Part shown: one piece after another, positions 36,302-45,335 of the stretch | Layout: every line of letters begins with the position of its first letter | Position numbering within the stretch: position 1 is the stretch's first letter | Source of the DNA: CAVTYH01 sp963773875 | Lineage (GTDB): Bacteria; Planctomycetota; Planctomycetia; Pirellulales; JADZDJ01 | DNA length: 64,000 nucleotides | NCBI GenBank assembly: GCA_963773875.1 | Contig: CAVZCV010000021.1 | Coordinates: 310,001 to 374,000, forward strand | Direction: 5' to 3' | Made by a program: the position numbers and the translations under genes | The notes under the pieces: generated by a model | Told to the model about the DNA's origin: nothing | Databases searched by the model: none | Seen by the model: the letters and a program-made list of their open reading frames with translations, nothing else

Positions 36302-37119
36302 GCAATTCCTTCCACTTGGCCATTCACCAGACGAATGGTGCGGTCCGCCTCTGCGGCAATCGCCGAATCGTGCGTTACCATGACTATAGAGAGCTGGTGC
36401 TGGTGGTTCAAGGTTCGCAAAATTCGCAGAATTTCTTGGCCAGTTCCTTGATCGAGATTTCCCGTTGGTTCGTCTGCCAGCAGCACTTGTGGATTGGCGA
36501 TTAAAGCCCGGGCAATCGCCACACGTTGCATTTCGCCGCCGGAAAGTTCGCGCGGTCGGTGCTTCAAGCGGTGCGATAGGCCGACAGTTTCAAGCAACTC
36601 TTTCGCCCGCTGGACAAATTGGCTGCGATTCCGCCAATAGCTAAGTGCGCTGGCGCCAATCATCAGCGGGGCGAGTACATTTTCAAGTGTCGTGAGTTCC
36701 GGCAGCAGGTGATAGAACTGGAAGATCATGCCGAACTGCTCGTTGCGTAATCTTTCTCGCAGTGGAGCCGGCAGATTGTCGATTCGCTGGCCGAGAAAGT
36801 GGACTTCGCCCGCCGATGGTGCATCGAGCGTACCCAGCAAATGCAACAGAGTGCTTTTGCCAGACCCGCTTTGCCCGACGATGGCGAGAAATTCGCCGTG
36901 ACGAACGTCCATGCTTGTGCCCGTAAGCACCGGAATTTCGACAGGGCCTTTGCGGTAATTTTTTTTTAGATTGACGGCAGCCAGATGAGTTGTGCGATCT
37001 GAATTGCGTGCGGCAACGGGCGACGTTTCCATACTGCCCATTGGCCATTCTCCAATTTTGAATTGTCCGTTCGGCTTTTCGGAGCGTCGTGGAACAATCA
37101 GCTTGGCAACGTCACTCAT
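36298..37119 (-). CDS. lolD: LolD/MacB-type ABC transporter ATPase
   Basis: 273 residues. Walker A is 'VGQSGSGKSTLLH', the Q-loop region 'NEQFGMIFQFYHLLPELT', the signature 'RELSGGEMQRVAIARAL' and Walker B 'VLLADEPTGNLD', followed by the H-loop 'VMVTHD'. An N-terminal ~40-residue extension precedes the domain. It drives ATP-powered release of lipoproteins or a related MacB-like process with the permease next to it. Its start overlaps the permease gene by 8 bp. Confidence 0.92.
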   Translation of the reverse strand: MSDVAKLIVPRRSEKPNGQFKIGEWPMGSMETSPVAARNSDRTTHLAAVNLKKNYRKGPVEIPVLTGTSMDVRHGEFLAIVGQSGSGKSTLLHLLGTLDAPSAGEVHFLGQRIDNLPAPLRERLRNEQFGMIFQFYHLLPELTTLENVLAPLMIGASALSYWRNRSQFVQRAKELLETVGLSHRLKHRPRELSGGEMQRVAIARALIANPQVLLADEPTGNLDQGTGQEILRILRTLNHQHQLSIVMVTHDSAIAAEADRTIRLVNGQVEGIA

Positions 37120-38710
37120 AGCGCAATGCCTCCACTGGGTGCAAACCGGCGGCGCGGAAGGCTGGCAGTACGCTCGCCAGCACAGCGATTAAAAGCGCGC
37201 CGAGGACGATCCATATCACGGTAAACGGCTCGACAATCGTCGGAATTTTGTAAAAATAATAAATTGCCGGATCGAACACGGGTTGTCCGGTAATCCATTC
37301 CACGGCAGAGCGAATTTGATTGATGTAATGCACGAACGCCAGGCCGATTGCCAGACCAACCCCGGCGCCAACAAAACCGAGTGACAAGCCGTAGCCGAGA
37401 AAAATTCCCATAATACCGGCGCTGGAAGCGCCGAGCGATTTGAGAATGCCAACATCGCGAGTTTTTTCGACGACGATCATGAAGAAGATCGCCAGAATGC
37501 CGAAGCCGGCCACGGCGATGATCATGAACAGCAAAATGTTGAGCACAGCTTTTTCCATTTGCACGGCGGCCAACAGAGCGCCCTGCTTATCGCGCCAGGT
37601 GTAAACGCCGTACATCTCGGCGGGAAAACGCTTTCGCAAGACATCGCGAACCATTTCGCCGTCGACGCCGGGCTTGAGCTTAATTTGAATCGACGTGACG
37701 TTGCTGCCCATGCCGCGAAGCATTTGCAGAACTTTAATGGGCACGAACACAAATGATGTGTCGTACTCGCTCATTTTGCTTTCGTAGAGATCGACAGTAG
37801 TAAATTGCTGGCTGTTGACTTTCGGTGGGGTGCCAGTAGTCGGGACACTGATGCTGACATCGTCGCCGGGGCGAAGCAGAAATGCGTCGTTGCCTTCGTG
37901 GTCGCGATAACTTGCGAGCGCGATGCCGATGATAACGCCGTCGAACTGTTCAGAGGCGGGATCGACGGCCTGAACTTGTTCTTGGGTACCGAGCCGATCA
38001 AAAGGATTTCGGGGCGCGACGGGAGCGGCTTTCGATTCAGCGGCGGCCCCAGGCGATTCGCGAGGGGCTAAGTGGGAGTCGCTTGTCGTCGAAGTTTGAG
38101 AAGCGGTGTCAGCATGCTGTTCGGCACCTTCCATGCGTTTTCTCGCTTCGTCGAAGGCTTTTTGCCGCTGGGCCCACATTTTGCGCCACTCCCAGCCGGC
38201 TTTTTCCATGTCAGGGCGAAGCGGCGCTGCTTCGGTCGTTTGATGATCGCGCACGTCGTAGCCGCCGTTGCGCAAATAAAACGTCAATTGTTTGCGGTTT
38301 TCCGGGTGCTGCAGATACTTTCCGAAATCGCTCACAGAAGCGTGTGTCCTCTCGTCGATGCCGATGCACATCACCTGACGCGGCGACCATTCGCCGCCGC
38401 GCACGCGGAAATTGAGCATCGCCGGCACATGCACCGTCGGCGTCATGCCTTCGATCCACTGACCCGCCACTTGGTTGATGGCTGCCATGTGCCACTCGGG
38501 ATTTTCGAAACCGTTCAGGTCACGGCCTTCGATGAGCACATCGGAAAGAATTCCGTGCATGCGGTCTTCCATCTCATGGGAGAAGCCCGCCATGACGGCG
38601 TTGACGACAATCATCGTCGCCACGCCCAGCATGACACTGATGATGGAAGCAAGTGCGATCCAGCGCGTCCGCAAATACCGCCAGCAAAGCAGCAGTTTGT
38701 ACATGGCCAA
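37112..38710 (-). CDS. LolC/E-type ABC permease with large periplasmic domain
   Basis: 532 residues, longer than the usual ~410. The N-terminal TM ('WIALASIISVMLGVATMIVVNAVMAGF') is followed by a MacB-like periplasmic domain. That domain holds an unusual charged, low-complexity insertion at ~175-230 ('EGAEQHADTASQTSTTSDSH'). Three C-terminal TM helices carry the FtsX-like motif ('EKTRDVGILKSLGASSAGIMGIFLGYG'). Works with the downstream ATPase in transport of lipoproteins toward the outer membrane. Which of LolC, LolE or a LolF-like protein it corresponds to cannot be said. Confidence 0.88.
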   Translation of the reverse strand: MAMYKLLLCWRYLRTRWIALASIISVMLGVATMIVVNAVMAGFSHEMEDRMHGILSDVLIEGRDLNGFENPEWHMAAINQVAGQWIEGMTPTVHVPAMLNFRVRGGEWSPRQVMCIGIDERTHASVSDFGKYLQHPENRKQLTFYLRNGGYDVRDHQTTEAAPLRPDMEKAGWEWRKMWAQRQKAFDEARKRMEGAEQHADTASQTSTTSDSHLAPRESPGAAAESKAAPVAPRNPFDRLGTQEQVQAVDPASEQFDGVIIGIALASYRDHEGNDAFLLRPGDDVSISVPTTGTPPKVNSQQFTTVDLYESKMSEYDTSFVFVPIKVLQMLRGMGSNVTSIQIKLKPGVDGEMVRDVLRKRFPAEMYGVYTWRDKQGALLAAVQMEKAVLNILLFMIIAVAGFGILAIFFMIVVEKTRDVGILKSLGASSAGIMGIFLGYGLSLGFVGAGVGLAIGLAFVHYINQIRSAVEWITGQPVFDPAIYYFYKIPTIVEPFTVIWIVLGALLIAVLASVLPAFRAAGLHPVEALRYE

Positions 38711-38758
38711 TCCTTTGGCGCTTGGTAATCCGTTAGTGCGTGGCCAATGCGAGAATCG

Positions 38759-40294
38759 TCATTTGGCCTCCGCTTCAGGCCGCAAAAGCGGGAACAAAAT
38801 CACATCGCGTATGCTTGGACTATTCGTTAGCAGCATCACCAGTCGATCGATGCCCACGCCCAGGCCTCCGGCGGGCGGCATGCCGTGACGAAGGGCGCGG
38901 ATGAAGTCGTGGTCCATTTTGGCCATCGAGTCTTCTTCTTTCTGGCCGGCCAACTGCGTGCGGAATAGTTGCTCCTGCATATCCGGATCGTTCAATTCCG
39001 TATACGCATTGGCGACTTCCATGCCTTGGACGAACAGCTCGAACCGCTCGGCAATAGCCAAGTTTTCTCGCTTACGCTTCGTCAGCGGACAGATGCTCGC
39101 CGGGTAATCCATCACGAACACCGGGCCAGTTAGCTTGTCTTCGACAACTTCTTCGAAAACCTCGCTCTTCACCACATCAGGATGCTTGCCCGCGGTTTCG
39201 AAACCGATTTTCTCAGCCAGGGCTTTCACCGCGGCTTGATCTTGAGGGTTCGCGCCAGCGTGCTCTTGGAAAAGCTCGTCGTAAGTGTGCCGCGCAAACG
39301 GCGGCGTGAAATCGATCGTGGCTTCGCCGAACTGCAGCTTGAGGCCTTGCCCGGTGGCGCGGATCGCACTCACGATCAGCTTTTCCGTTAAATCCATCAT
39401 CGAGCGATAATCGCCATAGGCTTGATACAGCTCCAGCATCGTAAACTCAGGGTTATGCCGCGAGCTGATGCCTTCATTGCGGTATACGCGGCCAAGTTCG
39501 TAAACCCGTTCGATGCCACCGACCAACAGCCGCTTGAGATGCAGCTCCAGCGCGATTCGCAGATAAAGCTGCATATCCAGTTTGTTGTGGTGCGTGATAA
39601 ACGGCTTCGCCGCTGCACCACCAGCGATAGAATGCAGTGTAGGACCTTCAACTTCCACAAATCGTTCGGCCGCCAAAGTATGCCGGATGGATTGCACGAT
39701 TTTTGTGCGATTTAAGAACCGCGACAACACGCCTTCCGTGTGGATCAGGTCCAGATACCGTAGTCGCTGGCGGAGTTCCGGATCGTGCAGTCCGTGATAC
39801 TTATCTGGCGGTGTTTCCAATGACTTGGTGAGGAAGTGCAGCCGATCGGCGAAAATGGTCAGTTCGCCCTTTTGCGTGTGCTTGAGTTCGCCATCGACGC
39901 CAATTAGGTCGCCCAGATCAAAACACTGAGCGAGATCCCAGTTCTCTTCGCCAACTTGCTTCTTGCCAATGTAGAGCTGGATTTGGCCGCTCCAATCGCG
40001 GATATCGGCGAAAATCAACTTGCCGGTATCGCGCATCAATACGAGACGGCCGGCCGCCCGCACTTTGGGACCGTGTTGTTCCCCCTGGCGTTCGCCAGGG
40101 GCTGGCGGTTTGGCGACGATTTCAGCTTCGCGGCTGCGAATTTCCCCAATCGACAGATAATCGTCGAACCGACCGCCCCACGGATCGACACCCAGTTGCA
40201 CAATTCTGCGCAGTTTCTCCCGCCGCGCCACTTCAAGGGCATCGGGGGAATTCTCAGATTCACTGCCGGGGACATCGGTCATGGCTTGCGGCAT
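38759..40294 (-). CDS. lysS: Lysyl-tRNA synthetase, class II
   Basis: 511 residues. An N-terminal OB-fold anticodon-binding domain ('VRAAGRLVLMRDTGKLIFADIRDWSGQIQLYIGKKQ') precedes the class II core. Motif 1 lies around 'FVEVEGPTLH', motif 2 is 'YRNEGISSRHNPEFTMLE' and motif 3 'GLGVGIDRLVMLLT'. It charges tRNA-Lys in the cytoplasm. It is 48 bp upstream of the permease gene on the same strand and may be co-transcribed with it. Confidence 0.96.
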   Translation of the reverse strand: MPQAMTDVPGSESENSPDALEVARREKLRRIVQLGVDPWGGRFDDYLSIGEIRSREAEIVAKPPAPGERQGEQHGPKVRAAGRLVLMRDTGKLIFADIRDWSGQIQLYIGKKQVGEENWDLAQCFDLGDLIGVDGELKHTQKGELTIFADRLHFLTKSLETPPDKYHGLHDPELRQRLRYLDLIHTEGVLSRFLNRTKIVQSIRHTLAAERFVEVEGPTLHSIAGGAAAKPFITHHNKLDMQLYLRIALELHLKRLLVGGIERVYELGRVYRNEGISSRHNPEFTMLELYQAYGDYRSMMDLTEKLIVSAIRATGQGLKLQFGEATIDFTPPFARHTYDELFQEHAGANPQDQAAVKALAEKIGFETAGKHPDVVKSEVFEEVVEDKLTGPVFVMDYPASICPLTKRKRENLAIAERFELFVQGMEVANAYTELNDPDMQEQLFRTQLAGQKEEDSMAKMDHDFIRALRHGMPPAGGLGVGIDRLVMLLTNSPSIRDVILFPLLRPEAEAK

Positions 40295-40373
40295 GCGTTT
40301 CTCTTAACTTCAAGGAACGCAACATTTTAGTGATATCGCCGGGGCGGTCAACGTCAGCCGCCTCTCATATTGT

Positions 40374-40394
40374 CCGAACGTCCCGGTCGGACGA
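40374..40394. repeat. Short palindrome sharing 'cgtcccggtcgga' with 14221-14233
   Basis: 'gtccgaacgtcccggtcgga' is an imperfect hairpin; 13 consecutive bases are identical to the palindrome before the uronate isomerase gene. Both sit in intergenic DNA. Confidence 0.5.
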
Positions 40395-40813
40395 AAAATG
40401 CAATTCGCAATTGCCATCCGGCGCGCGTTACGGAAAGACTAAGGACGGAGCCCAGGTGACCCCAGGTTCACGTGCGGCATCCAATCATTTAACTCTCAGC
40501 TACGCTTGGGAATCGGGCGTTTAAGTTCTGCGAAAAGGAGTTGGCGTTGACGCGCCTCCAAACCCGATTGTAAGGAAGGCCAGAAAAATCTGACCGAGTA
40601 TCGAAGAGGTATGTAACAAAGTGCGGGCAAAATCCGCTGGAGAAGATCAAGTTCTCTTCGCACATCGAAAAATCTCATCCAGACGAAGCATCCATGCCAG
40701 CACCACAACCCAACCGAGCACGCCGCCCCGACCACTCGCCCAAACGGGCCCCAAGGTTGTACGATCCAAGTGTTAACTCCGCTCGACCCGCCGTAATCCG
40801 CCCTTCGCGCACG

Positions 40814-41194
40814 ATGAGCATCGGTTACAAACGCGACCACCGGCCTGGCCTTTACTGCGTCGAGCTGCGCACCACCCAATGGGAAAAGGCGGTTCAGTGG
40901 TATCGCGAAGCGCTGGGATTACGGGTTTTGGTCCGAGTGGTTGATGACGGATATGCGCTGTTCGAAGCTGGCGAAACACGTCTCGCCCTTTTGGCTCGCC
41001 GCAATGCTGGCGAAGCAAGCCCGCGCTGGAGTTTAGGTTTTGAAGTGGAACGGCTCGATTTGATTGCCCAGCGCCTTCTGGAAGCCGGCTCTCCCATTAC
41101 CCGACCGCGCGACGATCCGGAGGGATTTCAGGAAATCATCACTTCCGATCCAGACGGCAATACGATTCGCCTGTTTGCCTGGCCGAATGCGTAG
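40814..41194 (+). CDS. VOC (glyoxalase/bleomycin-resistance fold) protein
   Basis: 126 residues from the ATG at 40814; the upstream extension to 40694 is Arg/Pro-rich and not needed. 'WYREALGLRVLVRVVDDGYALFEAGETRLALLAR' forms one beta-alpha-beta-beta-beta unit. 'ITRPRDDPEGFQEIITSDPDGNTIRLFAW' forms the second, with the 'DPDGN' turn and likely metal-binding Glu. Members bind metals or small molecules; no specific reaction can be assigned. Confidence 0.8.
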   Translation: MSIGYKRDHRPGLYCVELRTTQWEKAVQWYREALGLRVLVRVVDDGYALFEAGETRLALLARRNAGEASPRWSLGFEVERLDLIAQRLLEAGSPITRPRDDPEGFQEIITSDPDGNTIRLFAWPNA

Positions 41195-41345
41195 CGGTAG
41201 GCGGTCGGTCGTAGGCAGGATGTGGCTGCACTGCGGATATCGAGTGCTTTGGTTGACCAGCATCGCGCGGTAGGCCATCATTCAATCTTGTGCGGTCAGC
41301 GTTCCGACCGACGCACTGCCAAGCGACTACTGCCGACGCCTGCCA

Positions 41346-43556
41346 ATGTCGATCGATTTCACCCAAGCTCAGGGTGGCGAGGAGATTCAGCGCTCGCTGA
41401 AGCTCAGTCAACAGCGCATGCGCCCGCCGTCGGAAGTGCCGGGCTACGAGCCGCGGCGGTTTTTGGGAGCCGGCGCCTACGGTGAAGTTTGGGTCGCTAT
41501 TGATCGCACGACCGGTCGGCAAGTCGCGATCAAATTCTATTTGCATCGCGGCGGGCTGGATTGGTCGCTATTGTCTCACGAGGTCGAGAAGCTCGCGTTT
41601 CTTTCGGCCGATCGGTACGTCGTGCAATTGCTCGATGTCGGCTGGGAGGCTGAGCCGCCTTATTACGTGATGGAATACCTCGAGCACGGCTCACTCGAGG
41701 ATCGCCTCCAGCGCGAAGGCCACTTGCCAGTGGCGGAAGCAACCGCGCTGTTCAGGGAAATCGCCGTCGGACTGATGCATTCGCATGGTAAAGGTGTGCT
41801 GCATTGCGATTTGAAACCTGCCAATATTTTGCTCGATCAGGACGGCAAACCCCGTCTGGCGGACTTCGGCCAATCGCGGCTTTCGCACGAACAAACTCCG
41901 GCGCTGGGGACGTTGTTTTATATGGCGCCGGAGCAGGCCAACACGGCGGCTGTTCCAGATGCGCGCTGGGACGTCTATTCGCTGGGCGCGATTTTCTATG
42001 CGATGCTCACGCGTCATCCGCCGTATCGGCACGCGAAGTCGGTGAGCGAAATTGAAAGTGCCCCGCATTTGGAAGAGCGCTTGGCGCACTATCGGCAATT
42101 GATTTCGCGAGCGCCGTCGCCACGCGAACACCGCAGATTACGCGGTGTTGATGGACGGCTGGCAGAGATCGTGGATCGCTGTCTGGTCGCCGATCCTTGG
42201 CAAAGATTTCAAACCGTACAGGCAGTTCTTGATGCGCTGGAAGCACGCGACACGCGGCGTTCGCGGCGTCCACTCATGGTGCTGGGTGCAATCGGACCCT
42301 TGTTGCTCTTGAGCGTGATGGCATGGCTCGCGTGGCTGTGGTTCACATCGTCGCTGGCGCATACCGGCGAAGCGCTGACCGACAGTGCGTTGCAGGGACT
42401 GAAATTCGCTGCACAAAGCGTGGCCAACGGCGCAAAAAATGAATTGGAAAGTCGGTTCAGCGATGTCTCCGGTGCGGCACACGATGCCATCATTGTCGAC
42501 GCACTTTCGAGTTTGGAAGAAAACCCCGACTACCACCGAGTTCTGGCTGGACTTGCCGATCCAACCGAGGCGCGCAAAGGTTTCAACGAGTTGGTCGACA
42601 AACTCAAACACGCGCCCGAACTCATGGTGCTACAAGACCGATTGGAACGCTTCGACAAGTGGATGCTCGCCCAAAATAAAGTAAGCGAAAGCTGGTTCAT
42701 CACCGATTCCCGCGGCGTGCAGGTGGCGCGCTGGTACGCTAGCGACGTGACCCTAGGGCACGACTACGGCTGGCGAACTTACTTTCATGGTGGTCCAAGC
42801 GATCAGGCCGATGAATGGCGTCCGGCGCCCGATTTGCATTTGGACCGTACGCAGCTTTCCGCGGCCTATCACAGCAATTCGACCGGCCAATGGGTTGTGG
42901 CGATTTCGTCGCCAATCTACAAGCTCGACGACAAAGGTAAACGCGATAAGTTTCTTGGAGTGGTCGGCGTTTCATTCCGTGTGGAAAAAAAATTCATCAC
43001 TGTGCCGGAGGGCTCGCGGCAGTTCGCGGTACTGGTCGATTCGCGCGAGGGAGCGCATGCCGGCCTCATTTTGCAACATCCATTTTTCACAAAGTTGCGT
43101 AAGGAGTCGCAATCCAGGCCCGACCGATTCGAAGTCGATCCGAAATACCGTCTGGATTTGGCCGAGTTGGAGAGTTTGAAAAACGGCTCGGTCAACTTCC
43201 GCGATCCGATTGGCAAAGATGAAGTGGCGAGCGAATATTCGACGCGGTACTTGGCGGCGGAATATCCAATCGAAGTGACCGAACGGGAAGGCGACGACGC
43301 CAAGACCGTTCCTTCCGGCTGGGTCATTATTGTTCAAGATCCTTATCAAGCGGCAATCGGTGGCACTCTGAATCAATTGCGCGATACGTTTCTCTCGAGC
43401 GCCGCAATTGCTGTCGGTGCGATTGGACTAGTAATCATGGGCCTCTGGTGGTTCGTGCTACGAATGCTTGAAAAGCCGGTTCGCTGGCGACCACAGCTCA
43501 TTGCCGCAGTGCGCGGCACCGCGGAAACACTGCCAATGCGGCGCGACGCAGAATAG
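41346..43556 (+). CDS. Transmembrane Ser/Thr kinase with extracytoplasmic Cache-like sensor
   Basis: 736 residues. The cytoplasmic Hanks-type kinase domain is ~35-300: G-loop 'GAGAYGEVW' (41-49), Lys63 in 'VAIKF', catalytic 'HCDLKPANILL' (Asp155, with HCD instead of HRD), 'DFG' 173-175 and 'APE' 194-196. TM1 is ~310-333. The ~350-residue extracytoplasmic region that follows looks like a double Cache domain ('WFITDSRGVQVARW', 'YGWRTYFHGG', 'WVVAISSPIYK', 'FLGVVGVSFRVEKKF'), closed by TM2 ('AAIAVGAIGLVIMGLWWFVL', ~690-712). HCD kinases usually lack the Arg that couples to activation-loop phosphorylation. Ligand and targets unknown. Confidence 0.88.
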   Translation: MSIDFTQAQGGEEIQRSLKLSQQRMRPPSEVPGYEPRRFLGAGAYGEVWVAIDRTTGRQVAIKFYLHRGGLDWSLLSHEVEKLAFLSADRYVVQLLDVGWEAEPPYYVMEYLEHGSLEDRLQREGHLPVAEATALFREIAVGLMHSHGKGVLHCDLKPANILLDQDGKPRLADFGQSRLSHEQTPALGTLFYMAPEQANTAAVPDARWDVYSLGAIFYAMLTRHPPYRHAKSVSEIESAPHLEERLAHYRQLISRAPSPREHRRLRGVDGRLAEIVDRCLVADPWQRFQTVQAVLDALEARDTRRSRRPLMVLGAIGPLLLLSVMAWLAWLWFTSSLAHTGEALTDSALQGLKFAAQSVANGAKNELESRFSDVSGAAHDAIIVDALSSLEENPDYHRVLAGLADPTEARKGFNELVDKLKHAPELMVLQDRLERFDKWMLAQNKVSESWFITDSRGVQVARWYASDVTLGHDYGWRTYFHGGPSDQADEWRPAPDLHLDRTQLSAAYHSNSTGQWVVAISSPIYKLDDKGKRDKFLGVVGVSFRVEKKFITVPEGSRQFAVLVDSREGAHAGLILQHPFFTKLRKESQSRPDRFEVDPKYRLDLAELESLKNGSVNFRDPIGKDEVASEYSTRYLAAEYPIEVTEREGDDAKTVPSGWVIIVQDPYQAAIGGTLNQLRDTFLSSAAIAVGAIGLVIMGLWWFVLRMLEKPVRWRPQLIAAVRGTAETLPMRRDAE

Positions 43557-43580
43557 ATTACCGATTAGTGCGGTCTTCCA

Positions 43581-44528
43581 CTAACTGTAGCGATAGCCGC
43601 AGTGTCGGAGGTAGTTGCGGCATTCGGTTTCGGTGAACAGTTCGAGGAGGCTGCCGCAGAGGTTCCAGAGTTTCTCGGTGGTCCGCTGCGGCCCGTCGCG
43701 GAGCAGCTTCTTGAACTTGCTGAAGGCCAGCTCAATCGGGTTGAGATCGGGCGAATAGGGTGGCAAGTATCGGACTGCGGCGCCCACGGCCTCGATGGCC
43801 GCGACGACTCCTGGCGTCTTGTGGCTGGAAAGGTTGTCCATCACCACCACGTCCCCCTCCCGGAGTGAAGGGACCAGTTGCTGCTGAACCCAGGCTAGGA
43901 ACACACGGCCGTTGATCGGCCTTCCACACACAGCGGTGCGACAAATCCTGTGGACCGCATCGCACCCAGAAACGTCGTCGTCTCCCAGCGTCCGTAGGGC
44001 ACTCGGGCGATCAGCCGGCGCGACGTGGACTGCGACCGTAAGTGCGCGTCAGATTGGTCTTGGCCCACGTCTCGTCGATGAACACGGCTCGGTCGGGGTC
44101 GATCAAGAGTTGCTCCGCAGCCCACTGGCGACGTGCTTCCACGACGTCCTCGCGTTGTTGCTCGAACGCGACACGCGTCTTTTTTTTCGCGTGCGACGCA
44201 GCACGCGGCAGGCGCGGCTGAGCGTCACGTCCGACACCTCCCAGCCGAGTTCTGCTTGGGCCGCGACCTGTAACTCACACAGGTAGATGTCGGGCTGCTG
44301 GTCCAACTTGGCCAGCAACCAGGCCGCGTGCGGCTCCCACGACTTGCGCCGATCGCGGGTGGTCTTGGGAGCCACCTTGCCTTGTTCGCGACGCTCCTGT
44401 TTCACGTGCCGGACCCACGACTCGGAAACTCCAAACCGTAACGCGACTTCTCGTGTCCCTCCACCCGAATCACAGGCCGCCAGCACATCCCGGCGGAACT
44501 CTTTCGAATAAGCATCCATGCAGTTCAC
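43581..44528 (-). mobile_element. IS630-family insertion sequence with multiply frameshifted transposase
   Basis: The transposase reads through three frames. The N-terminal helix-turn-helix is 'YSKEFRRDVLAACDSGGGTREVALRFGVSESWVRHVK', with 'LGWEVSDVTLSRACRVL'. The DDE catalytic core follows: 'RAVFIDETWAKTN' (first Asp), 'VVMDNLSSHK' (second Asp) and 'YLPPYSPDLNPIELAFSKFKKLL' (Glu). Frame changes lie in an A8 run near 44180, near 44015 and near 43925; each is fixed by one extra base. The A8 run could be a programmed -1 slippage site, but the other two are not slippery. I could not identify the terminal inverted repeats or a TA duplication. Confidence 0.82.
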
Positions 44529-44719
44529 CTCCTCTTCGGTGAACCTAATTTACCAACGTTCCCTAGAGGGCGCGAGAGGTATCTGAAGCACGAACAGCGA
44601 GCCTGCAGCGGCACATCGGGAATCGTCCGCGTCGCTTCCATCAAAATTCTTCCCGCCGTTTGTTAGCTGGGCCACCACGGCATCAAGCATTGGGCCACAA
44701 AATAGTTCGAAAAAAACGC
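44529..44719. other. Region between the IS630 transposase start and the BlaI promoter
   Basis: Presumably contains the right end of the insertion sequence. No gene, and no clear inverted repeat matching the other end could be found by eye. Confidence 0.3.
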
Positions 44720-44748
44720 TTGCAAGACGCCCGGATTATTGCTACTAT
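44720..44748 (+). promoter_or_regulatory. Candidate promoter of the BlaI-M56 operon
   Basis: 'TTGCAA' at 44720-44725, a 17-nt spacer, then 'TACTAT' at 44743-44748, followed by an AT-rich leader of about 165 nt before the ATG. A BlaI operator would be expected nearby, but no convincing dyad was identified. Confidence 0.45.
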
Positions 44749-44914
44749 AAAACCAAATCTAAATAACCAAATATTGAATGCTGCCATGGCAATGATCATC
44801 GAATTCCACTCCAGGGGGCTGGGTTGAGGATTTCTTCCCACTCCCCAAACACTCGATGGCCCTCTCGCGGAGCGGAGCACCGATCGAATCTTGATTGTGA
44901 CTGGAGAAAACTCA

Positions 44915-45292
44915 ATGGCCAGACCGCGTGCGAAGGAACTCACGGAGCGTGAATTGGAAGTCATGCAGGTTTTTTGGAAGCAAGGCGAAATGACGGCAGT
45001 TGAAGCCCGCGATCGACTGGCCGCCCTTGGTCTGGATCGCGCTTACACGACGATTGCGACTCTGGTGCGCATCCTTGTCGAAAAAGAATTCCTCCAGCAA
45101 CTTCCGGGTGACGATCGGCCGTTTCGGTTTCGGCCCACGCGATCACAGGAAGAGGTTTCCGGCCGGATGCTAGCCGACGTGGTAGAGCGAGTGTTCCAAG
45201 GTTCGCGAGAACAGCTCTTAGTCCAGTTGCTTAAGCAGAAAAAATTGACGGCCAAAGAACGGGCGGTGCTGCGGGAGTTGATTCAGGAGTAA
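44915..45292 (+). CDS. blaI: BlaI/MecI/CopY-family transcriptional repressor
   Basis: 125 residues from the ATG at 44915 ('GGAG' 9 nt upstream). The winged helix is 'ELTERELEVMQVFWKQGEMTAVEARDRLAALGLDRAYTTIATLVRILVEKEFL', as in BlaI. A C-terminal dimerisation helix pair follows ('VVERVFQGSREQLLVQLL'). Such repressors are inactivated by cleavage triggered by an M56 receptor peptidase, and one is encoded 43 bp downstream. The regulated process need not be beta-lactam resistance; no beta-lactamase is in the window. Confidence 0.92.
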   Translation: MARPRAKELTERELEVMQVFWKQGEMTAVEARDRLAALGLDRAYTTIATLVRILVEKEFLQQLPGDDRPFRFRPTRSQEEVSGRMLADVVERVFQGSREQLLVQLLKQKKLTAKERAVLRELIQE

Positions 45293-45335
45293 ATGCTTCT
45301 CGCCGGTTGCAATTTACAAATCTGGAGCATCCAAA

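Noticed and set aside
40496..40879. A 127-codon minus-strand frame near the VOC gene
   Set aside because: Overlaps the VOC gene start, is Trp/Arg-rich without pattern and resembles no family.
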